Assembly (NCBI GenBank): GCA_023426855.1
Contig: JAEZBU010000389.1
Span: forward strand, 1-6,818
From: Pseudomonadota bacterium
GTDB lineage: Bacteria > Pseudomonadota > Alphaproteobacteria > Rhizobiales > Hyphomicrobiaceae
Direction of reading: 5' to 3'
Length of the DNA stretch: 6,818 bases
The notes beneath the pieces are model-generated. The model was not told where the DNA came from. It ran no database searches and worked only from the letters and a program-made list of their open reading frames with translations. This document shows positions 1 to 5,136 of this stretch, in pieces (positions within the stretch are counted from its first letter, which is position 1; each line of letters begins with the position of its first letter). The translations under genes and the position numbers were made by a program.

Positions 1-33
1 ATTTACGGTGACGCATTCGACAAGCTGTGCTGA
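1..33 (+). CDS. Possible 3' end of an upstream gene (partial)
   Basis: Reading from base 1, the frame gives IYGDAFDKLC and then a TGA stop at 31-33. It could be the last ten residues of a gene lying mostly outside the window. Many amidohydrolase-family proteins end with a short segment around a YG dipeptide, which is a loose resemblance and not an identification. A 96-base gap with the alcohol dehydrogenase start follows. Ten codons are too few to prove coding, and another frame or no gene at all is possible. Confidence 0.25.
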   Translation: MYGDAFDKLC

Positions 34-129
34 CCAACAGGCCACTTTCGCGTTGGCGATCCAGCCCCTATCATCGCGCATCAAAGATAACTCAAATCAA
101 GCCCAATCGGCTCTCGATGAGGAAACGAC

Positions 130-1227
130 ATGCGCGCCGCGGTTTTGACAGAAGTCAATAAGCCATTGGAAATCCTGGATCTCGAACAGGAGGGTCCGAA
201 GGCCGGTGAGGCGCGCGTTAAGGTCCGGGCCGCCGGCGTGTGCATGAGCGACTGGCACATCATGAACGGCGACTGGCCTCTGCCGCTGCCGATGGTGCTT
301 GGCCATGAAGCCGCCGGTGAGGTGGTCGAGACCGGGCCGGGCGTGACCAATGTGAAGGTCGGCGATCACATCATCTTCTCGTTCCGCCCCCATTGCGGCC
401 ATTGCCCGTACTGCTCCCGCGGCCGCACGGTGCTCTGCACCGGCCATAACGATACGCCCCGCTGGGGCATGCACGACGGGACATCGCGCATCAAGCTGAA
501 CGGCGAGCCGGTGAACGTCATGGCCCGTATCGGCACCTTCTCTGAGTATGTCGTCTGCCCGGCTGAGCAGCTCGTGCCGGTGCGCAAGGATCTGCCCTGG
601 ACGCACGCCGCCATCATCGGTTGCAGCGTCGCGACCGGTGTCGGCGCCGTGATCCGCCATGCCGAGGTTCCCGCCGGCTCCACGGTTCTCGTCATTGGCT
701 GTGGCGGCGTTGGGCTCAATGTCGTGCAAGGCGCCAAACTCGCCGGAGCCAAGACCATCATCGCCGCCGACCTTCTCGACAACAAGCTCGAGTACGCCAA
801 GGCATTTGGCGCCACGCATACGATCAACGCCCGCAACGAGGATGTCGTTGCTGTGGTCCGCGAACTGACTGGCGGCCTCGGTGCCGAATACGCCTTCGAT
901 GCGATCGGCAGCGAGAAAACCGCGACCCAGGTCGTGGAGGCGGTCGGTCCTGCGGGTCACGCCGTCCTGGTCGGCATTCCCGCGTTCAGCGCCACCGCGC
1001 CGGTCGGGTTGTCGAACATGGTCTATCTGGAGAAGAAGCTCACCGGCACCTACTACGGTTCGGTGCGCCCCAACATCGACTTCGGCATCCTGGCCGATCT
1101 CACCATGGACAAGCGCATCAACCTCGACGACCTGATCAGCCGCACCTACACGTTCGATCAGATCAACGAAGGCTTCGACCTGCTGCGCTCGGGCGGCGTT
1201 GCCCGCGGCGTCATCCTGTTCAATTGA
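130..1227 (+). CDS. Zinc-dependent alcohol dehydrogenase (MDR superfamily)
   Basis: A 365-residue enzyme expected to oxidise an alcohol to an aldehyde, or the reverse, with NAD(H) in the cytoplasm; the length is normal for the family. The N-terminal catalytic domain carries the likely catalytic zinc ligands Cys38, His59 (in GHEAAGEV, with Glu60) and Cys165. The structural zinc lobe is complete: Cys89, Cys92, Cys95 and Cys103. The Rossmann domain has GCGGVG at 190-195, with Asp214 at the end of the second strand, which in this family favours NAD over NADP. Overall it resembles the class III and aryl/benzyl alcohol dehydrogenase groups, but the substrate cannot be read from sequence. The ATG is preceded by GAGG at 119-122, seven bases away, which supports this start. 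A TATCAT hexamer at 69-74 could be a -10 element, but no good -35 lies upstream of it. A strong hairpin follows the stop codon. Confidence 0.93.
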   Translation: MRAAVLTEVNKPLEILDLEQEGPKAGEARVKVRAAGVCMSDWHIMNGDWPLPLPMVLGHEAAGEVVETGPGVTNVKVGDHIIFSFRPHCGHCPYCSRGRTVLCTGHNDTPRWGMHDGTSRIKLNGEPVNVMARIGTFSEYVVCPAEQLVPVRKDLPWTHAAIIGCSVATGVGAVIRHAEVPAGSTVLVIGCGGVGLNVVQGAKLAGAKTIIAADLLDNKLEYAKAFGATHTINARNEDVVAVVRELTGGLGAEYAFDAIGSEKTATQVVEAVGPAGHAVLVGIPAFSATAPVGLSNMVYLEKKLTGTYYGSVRPNIDFGILADLTMDKRINLDDLISRTYTFDQINEGFDLLRSGGVARGVILFN

Positions 1228-1249
1228 CGCTTGGCATCCGCTGTCATTC

Positions 1250-1281
1250 CCCAAGCGCGCCCAGACAACGGCGCGCTTGGG
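1250..1281. terminator. Bidirectional hairpin between convergent genes
   Basis: A perfect 12-bp inverted repeat, CCCAAGCGCGCC (1250-1261) and GGCGCGCTTGGG (1270-1281), flanks an 8-base loop. It lies midway between the alcohol dehydrogenase stop (1227) and the dodecin stop (1304), 22 bases from each. There is no T-run on either strand, so it is not a textbook intrinsic terminator. Its position and stability still suggest transcript ending or 3'-end protection for both genes. Confidence 0.65.
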
Positions 1282-1303
1282 AGCGGCCAGATCAGGCTGG
1301 AAC

Positions 1304-1516
1304 TCAGCCGTCTTCGTACTTGAACGAGACCTTCAGCTTCACGCGATAGGCCTCGACCTTTCCGTCCTCGATAACCAGATCCTGTTCGGTCACTTCCGCC
1401 ACGCGCAGATCTCTCAGGGTTTTCGACGCGCGCTCGACGGCCGATTTTGCCGCTTTCTCCCACGAGTCACTGCTGGTGCCGACGAGTTCGATGATTTTGT
1501 AGACGCTCTCTGCCAT
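1304..1516 (-). CDS. Dodecin family protein, tryptophan-less (calcium-dodecin-like) type
   Basis: A 70-residue protein matching the dodecin family along its whole length: an N-terminal strand VYKIIELVGTS (5-15), a helix WEKAAKSAVERASKTL (19-34), and two long strands ending in KLKVSFKYED. Dodecins form hollow dodecameric spheres, and the classical ones store riboflavin or FMN between paired tryptophans in an LDWFEV motif. Here that segment reads LRVAEV (37-42), so the stacking Trp is replaced by Val39. From memory, this LRVAEV/EQDL pattern matches the group of Mycobacterium tuberculosis Rv0379, described as a calcium dodecin, so flavin storage should not be assumed. The ATG at 1516 is chosen because GGGAGGA (1521-1527, minus strand) sits just upstream; an in-frame ATG at 1567 would add 17 atypical residues. 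The gene stands alone, divergent from the thioesterase. Confidence 0.9.
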   Translation of the reverse strand: MAESVYKIIELVGTSSDSWEKAAKSAVERASKTLRDLRVAEVTEQDLVIEDGKVEAYRVKLKVSFKYEDG

Positions 1517-1581
1517 TGAATCCTCCCAAGACAAGATACGCTTTCGACAAAGGCTTGCTGAGATCATTCCAAAGCATGCGG

Positions 1582-1610
1582 ATTGTAGGCTGGCTGTAGA
1601 AACTCGACAA
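1582..1610 (-). promoter_or_regulatory. Predicted sigma-70-type promoter of the dodecin gene
   Basis: On the minus strand, TTGTCG (1605-1610) is separated by 17 bases from TACAAT (1582-1587). The -10 hexamer matches consensus at five of six positions and the -35 at four. Transcription would begin near 1575, giving a leader of about 58 bases that includes the GGGAGGA ribosome site. Read on the + strand, the same stretch gives a weaker pair, TTGTAG-N17-GACAAT, which could serve the divergent thioesterase; the arms ATTGT and ACAAT are inverted copies of each other. This is a prediction from hexamers only. Confidence 0.45.
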
Positions 1611-1678
1611 TCGGCGCCGGAGTTGCGACTCTGAGCGACACCTTGCTGACCGCATCAGAAACTGAACAAGCAGGACAC

Positions 1679-2134
1679 ATGTCGGAACCTGAAGCCAACT
1701 CACCACCGCTGACCCGCGAGTCCTATAATCACTGGACCAGGGTCTCGATGCGTTACTGCGACCAGGATCCTATCGGCCATATCAACAATGCCGCCATGGC
1801 TGCCTACATCGAGCAGGGCCGGGTCGCGTTGGTCTATCCGATGCTGCAGGCGGCAAACGCGACGCACATCGAGTTGGTCATCGCGCGCCTCATCATCGAC
1901 TATCGCGCCGAGCTGACCTTCCCCGGAATGATCGAGATCGGCTCGCGCGTCGCGCGCCTCGGCGGCAAGTCGTTTGTCCTGCATCACGGCGTGTTCAAGG
2001 GCGGTGAAGAAACCTGCGCCGCAACCGCGCAATGCATCATGGTCTACTTCGACAAGACCAAGCGCCAATCGATGTTGCCGCCGTCAGATGTCCGCCAATC
2101 CCTGGAACGCTTCATGGCGGAACAACCGGCGTGA
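1679..2134 (+). CDS. Acyl-CoA thioesterase (4HBT / hotdog fold)
   Basis: A 151-residue protein with the signature of the 4-hydroxybenzoyl-CoA thioesterase family: RYCDQDPIGHINNAAM (25-40), followed by the start of the central helix, YIEQGRVAL. In this family Asp30 of the DxxGHxNN motif is the catalytic carboxylate that promotes hydrolysis of the acyl-CoA thioester. Downstream, LIIDYRAELTFPGMIEIGSRV and KSFVLHHGVF fit the beta-sheet of the hotdog fold, and the length is typical. These proteins are cytoplasmic and oligomeric. The ATG at 1679 has AGGA at 1672-1675, a rather short spacing; a TTG at 1643 in the same frame would add 12 residues and lacks a ribosome site. The family includes YbgC-like and FcbC-like members, and the acyl group cannot be predicted. 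No aroyl-CoA ligase or beta-oxidation gene adjoins it. Confidence 0.88.
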   Translation: MSEPEANSPPLTRESYNHWTRVSMRYCDQDPIGHINNAAMAAYIEQGRVALVYPMLQAANATHIELVIARLIIDYRAELTFPGMIEIGSRVARLGGKSFVLHHGVFKGGEETCAATAQCIMVYFDKTKRQSMLPPSDVRQSLERFMAEQPA

Positions 2135-2251
2135 ATCACCTGTTGCGGATTTACCGCGAGCGATCGAAACAGCAGCTTCTCAGGGAACCTTTCCGTCATC
2201 TGACCGTTATGGTTGTACCGGTCACATAGAGGACTGGTAGCAGCGGGACCT

Positions 2252-2287
2252 GCCCCGGGAGCGATGCGCGGCGTATCCTCCTGGGGT
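2252..2287. terminator. Long hairpin between convergent genes
   Basis: An outer stem pairs 2253-2261 (CCCCGGGAG) with 2278-2286 (CTCCTGGGG), including one G-U pair. After a single bulged C at 2262, an inner stem pairs GATGCG (2263-2268) with CGTATC (2272-2277) around a 3-base loop. The total is about 15 pairs, with a possible extra G-U at the base. It begins 12 bases beyond the cytochrome c stop on the minus strand, so it most likely ends that operon. It could also stop readthrough from the thioesterase 118 bases away. No U-run follows on either strand. Confidence 0.6.
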
Positions 2288-2298
2288 TCCGCGGAAGC

Positions 2299-2706
2299 CT
2301 ATTTTCGATCTTTCCCAACATACGGCGGCGCACCAGGGTTCAGGCTATCAATGTAAGCCAGCAGGGCGCGTGCCTCCTCCCGCGAGAATTCGAACATCGG
2401 CATTTCATCGTGGCCGGCAAACACCCCGGTCTGCGCGGCGTCGATCAGCATCGGGATCGGATACGCATCCCGAAATTCGCGGAATGGCGGCGTAATGCTG
2501 TGCGGGCTTTCATCGTCGGTGCCAACGGCGTGGCAGTGGCTGCATTTGGCCTGCGCCAGCGTCCGCCCAAACGCAATGTCGGGCGCATCCGTAGCAGATG
2601 CCGTGTTGGCGAACATCATGCCAATCGCGCCGAGAGTGAAAATCCAGCCTGCTTTCACGATCCGCCCCACATCGTAGTCAAAGTGAGCACGTGGCACGCG
2701 TTTCAT
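2299..2706 (-). CDS. Small exported c-type cytochrome
   Basis: A single-haem class I cytochrome c, expected in the periplasm or attached to the membrane as an electron carrier. From the ATG at 2706 it has 135 residues. A hydrophobic segment (GWIFTLGAIGMMF) ending in the signal-peptidase-like ANTASA precedes the mature part. The haem site CSHCH is at 55-59, and the likely distal ligand is Met102 in DEMPMF, followed by the usual C-terminal helix EEARALLAYIDSL. The start is uncertain: ATG at 2718, ATG at 2706 and GTG at 2658 all fit. The GTG gives the most normal signal peptide (119 residues total) and has a G-rich stretch upstream, but none has a clean ribosome site. It lies directly downstream of the carboxymuconolactone decarboxylase-like gene on the same strand, with 55 bases between stop and start. 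The redox partner is unknown. Confidence 0.85.
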   Translation of the reverse strand: MKRVPRAHFDYDVGRIVKAGWIFTLGAIGMMFANTASATDAPDIAFGRTLAQAKCSHCHAVGTDDESPHSITPPFREFRDAYPIPMLIDAAQTGVFAGHDEMPMFEFSREEARALLAYIDSLNPGAPPYVGKDRK

Positions 2707-2761
2707 CCATCGCCGCATTGATCCGGCGCAAGCCGCCACGCACTTGTTCAAGCCAGATCGC

Positions 2762-3145
2762 TCAGGATTTTTCATCCAGCTCGGCGAACACGCGCCGGGC
2801 GATGCGGAAGCATTCGACGCCCGCGGGCATGCCGGCATAAACCGCGATCTGGTGCAGGATGGATTGGATTTCGTCCCGACTAACGCCATTACGGATCGCA
2901 CCGCGCAGGTGGAGTTCCCACTCCTCCATGCGATTGACACCCGCAATCAGCCCGAGATTGATCATCGAGCGCGTTTTGGCGGGAATCCGCTCATCGCCCC
3001 AGATGTTGCCCCAGCAGTACTCGTTGAGCATGTCCTGGAACGGCTTGTTGAAGTCGTCGGCCGTCGCAAGAGCCTTCTCGACATACGCCTCTCCGAGCAC
3101 CGCCTTGCGCTTCGCGAGCCCCGTTTCCCAGATTTTCTTGTCCAT
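2762..3145 (-). CDS. Carboxymuconolactone decarboxylase family protein (PcaC-like)
   Basis: A 127-residue protein aligning along its length with gamma-carboxymuconolactone decarboxylases: KRKAVLGEAYVEKAL (12-26), DFNKPFQDMLNEYCWGNIW (31-49), the core RIPAKTRSMINLGLIAG (53-69), the conserved ELHLRGAIRNGVSRDEI (77-93) with His79, and ILHQIAVYAGMPAG (96-109). PcaC converts 4-carboxymuconolactone to 3-oxoadipate enol-lactone in the protocatechuate branch of the beta-ketoadipate pathway. There is no CxxC motif, so it is not of the AhpD peroxidase type; Cys44 is isolated. No other pca genes are nearby, and the partner is a cytochrome c, so the exact reaction is unproven and the symbol pcaC is withheld. 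The start is supported by AAAGGA (3154-3159) eight bases upstream. Confidence 0.88.
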   Translation of the reverse strand: MDKKIWETGLAKRKAVLGEAYVEKALATADDFNKPFQDMLNEYCWGNIWGDERIPAKTRSMINLGLIAGVNRMEEWELHLRGAIRNGVSRDEIQSILHQIAVYAGMPAGVECFRIARRVFAELDEKS

Positions 3146-3189
3146 CCCATTTTTCCTTTGGATGCGAATTCTCCCAAGCCGGCCGGTAC

Positions 3190-3217
3190 TGTATATGAGA
3201 TCGGCTTATCACGTCAT
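3190..3217 (-). promoter_or_regulatory. Predicted promoter of the decarboxylase-cytochrome c operon
   Basis: On the minus strand, ATGACG (3212-3217) and TATACA (3190-3195) are 16 bases apart, each matching four of six sigma-70 consensus positions. Transcription from about 3183 would give a leader of some 38 bases that contains the AAAGGA ribosome site. A 6-bp inverted repeat, AAGCCG (3176-3181) and CGGCTT (3202-3207), is centred on the -10 hexamer and could be an operator. No regulator gene is present in the window. Confidence 0.35.
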
Positions 3218-3285
3218 CGCCGCGTCGGCTTTGCAGCATCCGCGTTGTGCCGCGCCCAGAAACACTTCGCTCGACTGTCCATCGC

Positions 3286-4497
3286 ATGAGCCGTTTCGGC
3301 ATACCCAATCCACGCACCATCGGCCTGCTGGCGCTTTGCCAGGGCTTCTTCATGTCCGTTCAGGCGGCGTCGATCGCGACGACGCCACTCGCGGGGCATG
3401 CGCTGCTCGGTGTCGACAAAAGTCTGGCGACGTTTCCGATCTTCCTGGTGCACATCTCGATCATGCTCACGACCATGCCCGCGTCGCTGCTGATGGGCAG
3501 GATCGGGCGCCGTGGTGGGTTCAGCGTCGGCGCGATGTGCGGGATTCTATCCGGCGGCGTTTCGGTCGCGGCCATCTACACGCAAAGCTTCGCGCTGCTC
3601 TGTCTCGGCGCGATATTCCAAGGCATGGCGGCAGCCTTCGCCTGGTATTTCCGCTTTGCCGCCGCCGATTCCGCCGAACCGTCCATGCGCGGCAAAGTGA
3701 TCTCGCTGGTCATGCTCGGTGGCGTGCTGGCTGGTTTTATCGGGCCGCAGACCGCGAAATGGGCGGTCAACTGGCTCGATCCGTTCGTGTTTGCCGGCGT
3801 CTACGTGATGGTGTCGGTGTTCTCAGCCGTCGTGCTTGTTCTGGTGCAGGGCATCAACATTCCGAACCTGACCGCCGCCCAGAAAGCCGAAGGCGGACGC
3901 CCGCTCCGCGAGATCATGCGCCAGCCCACCTATATCGTCGCGCTCACATCCTCGATGTGCGGCTATGGCGTGATGACGCTCGTCATGTCGGCAACGCCCC
4001 TGGCCATGCTGGCCTGCGGTTTCGGTTTCCAGGATAGCGCCACCGTGGTCCAGGCGCATGTCATCGCGATGTTCCTGCCGTCGTTCTTCACCGGCAGCTT
4101 GATCCAGCGTTTCGGCGTGCTGCCCATCATCGCGTGCGGGGCTGTGATCCAGATTGCCTGCGCCATCGTCAACCTGTCGGGAATCGAGTTCTGGCACTTC
4201 TTCCTCGCCAACGTGCTGGTCGGGGTCGGCTGGAATTTCACATTCGTCGGCGGCACCACATTGCTGACCAGCACCCACCGTCCGGTGGAACGCGCCAAGG
4301 TCCAAGGCAGCCACGACTTCGCGGTTTACGGCACGACGGCCATGGCGGCCGGCGCATCCGGTATCCTGCAAGCGAACATCGGATGGACCATTGTGAACCT
4401 CGCCGCGCTGCCGCTGATGGGCATCGTGCTGTTCGCAGTGCTGTGGCTGATGCAGCATCCGGAACTGGACACGGCAAAGCGCAACAGCGGAGGCTGA
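3286..4497 (+). CDS. MFS transporter, substrate unknown
   Basis: A 403-residue inner-membrane protein with about twelve hydrophobic segments in two groups of six, separated by a polar loop around residues 195-224, as expected for a major facilitator. Between segments 2 and 3 lies SLLMGRIGRRGG (67-78), a version of the MFS loop motif GxLaDRxGRR in which the usual Asp is Gly. The matching loop in the second half, GSLIQRFG, is also present. Such carriers move small solutes by proton coupling or exchange, but the sequence does not reveal import versus export or the substrate. The ATG at 3286 is chosen as the start because transmembrane segment 1 begins soon after; a GTG at 3247 would add 13 residues. 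Neither has a clear ribosome site. It is divergent from the decarboxylase operon and ends six bases from the stop of the converging gene at 4504. Confidence 0.88.
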   Translation: MSRFGIPNPRTIGLLALCQGFFMSVQAASIATTPLAGHALLGVDKSLATFPIFLVHISIMLTTMPASLLMGRIGRRGGFSVGAMCGILSGGVSVAAIYTQSFALLCLGAIFQGMAAAFAWYFRFAAADSAEPSMRGKVISLVMLGGVLAGFIGPQTAKWAVNWLDPFVFAGVYVMVSVFSAVVLVLVQGINIPNLTAAQKAEGGRPLREIMRQPTYIVALTSSMCGYGVMTLVMSATPLAMLACGFGFQDSATVVQAHVIAMFLPSFFTGSLIQRFGVLPIIACGAVIQIACAIVNLSGIEFWHFFLANVLVGVGWNFTFVGGTTLLTSTHRPVERAKVQGSHDFAVYGTTAMAAGASGILQANIGWTIVNLAALPLMGIVLFAVLWLMQHPELDTAKRNSGG

Positions 4498-4503
4498 GCG
4501 CAC

Positions 4504-5124
4504 TCAACACGCCGGCGCGTGCAATCGCGGCGTCAGGCCAAGCCTGAGCAGGGCAATGATCGCGGGCGGTGTAAGAACCTCCACGATCCTGGTCGCGACC
4601 AGCTCTTGCGGCGCGGCGTAGCCATCATGGCTCCAAGGAAAAAGGCAACCGCTACCAACCAGATGCGCGCCATCCGCATCGCGCACCATGCATCCGGGCG
4701 GTAAGTCACCGAGCCGCGCCGAGAACACGCGCTTGCCGCCATCCGGCAGCAGCCGCTCCGCGTGTAGAACGCGATCCATATCCGCGGCCTTGGGCGCTGA
4801 CGGACTGCCGTGAGCCTCAGCCCATAACTCCGCGAAGCGCACGGCATCGCCGCGCCGACACTCGAAACACGGCCGATGCCCAGCAGCAAGCGCGGTTGCC
4901 TCGTCGAGAAAGAACAGCTCCGTATAACGACGAGGGGCCATCACCTGGCGGTGACGGCCCCTGAACTCCAGTTCGCAACAGATCCATTGCCGCGACACCC
5001 ACCGCCGGCCGGTCAAAGCCTTATCGGCGGTGTGAAAACAGCCGCCGCGATTGCCCATCATCGTGCCCCGCGCCGGGCTCGCGACGATCTCCCCCTCAGG
5101 TGTTACGCGGTTCTGGAAGGGCAT
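4504..5124 (-). CDS. Conserved hypothetical protein with an Ada-like RPCxxC motif
   Basis: A 206-residue soluble protein without a named function that I can assign. It opens with a positively charged region containing RGTMMGNRGG (19-28) and QWICCELEFRGR (46-57). It then has RRYTELFFLDEATALAAGHRPCFECRR (65-91); the quoted run is kept only to define the motif ELFF...EA..AGHRPCxxC. That segment resembles the second half of the Ada DNA-repair zinc site (yFds..eAlaaGyRPCkrC), with Cys86 and Cys89 as candidate ligands. Cys29, His31, Cys49 or Cys50 could complete a site. The C-terminal part (PDGGKRVFSARLGDLPPGCMVRD and after) looks like a small beta-rich module. GGGAG sits three bases before the ATG, and the start is only 12 bases after the argG stop, so the two are probably co-transcribed. 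Similar proteins are, from memory, widespread as uncharacterised entries. Confidence 0.85.
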   Translation of the reverse strand: MPFQNRVTPEGEIVASPARGTMMGNRGGCFHTADKALTGRRWVSRQWICCELEFRGRHRQVMAPRRYTELFFLDEATALAAGHRPCFECRRGDAVRFAELWAEAHGSPSAPKAADMDRVLHAERLLPDGGKRVFSARLGDLPPGCMVRDADGAHLVGSGCLFPWSHDGYAAPQELVATRIVEVLTPPAIIALLRLGLTPRLHAPAC

Positions 5125-5136
5125 GGGCTCCCGGGC

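Noticed and set aside
97..1254. Open frame of 385 codons on the minus strand opposite the alcohol dehydrogenase
   Set aside because: It mirrors the dehydrogenase codons, shows no family motif, is rich in Asp, Gly, Ala and His as expected for an antisense frame in GC-rich DNA, and the + strand gene has complete zinc and NAD motifs.
2201..2224. TGACCG ... CGGTCA inverted repeat as a terminator or operator
   Set aside because: Six-base arms around a 12-base loop with no T-run; weaker than the hairpin at 2252-2287 and easily due to chance.
2287..2296. Ten-base palindrome TTCCGCGGAA
   Set aside because: It has no loop and is too short to form a hairpin; it partly overlaps the foot of the 2252-2287 hairpin and has no second copy in the window.
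2707..2946. N-terminal extension of the cytochrome c frame up to 2946
   Set aside because: This part overlaps the well-supported decarboxylase gene in another frame and reads as Ser/Arg/Cys-rich noise; the cytochrome must begin after 2762.
130..3145. A complete aromatic degradation cluster formed by the dehydrogenase, thioesterase and PcaC-like gene
   Set aside because: No dioxygenase, CoA ligase, cycloisomerase or regulator is present and the genes lie on opposite strands; the shared theme rests only on family names.
3823..4503. Open frame of 226 codons on the minus strand opposite the MFS gene
   Set aside because: The translation is His/Asp/Gly/Gln-rich, typical of the reverse of a hydrophobic membrane protein gene, and it has no ribosome site.
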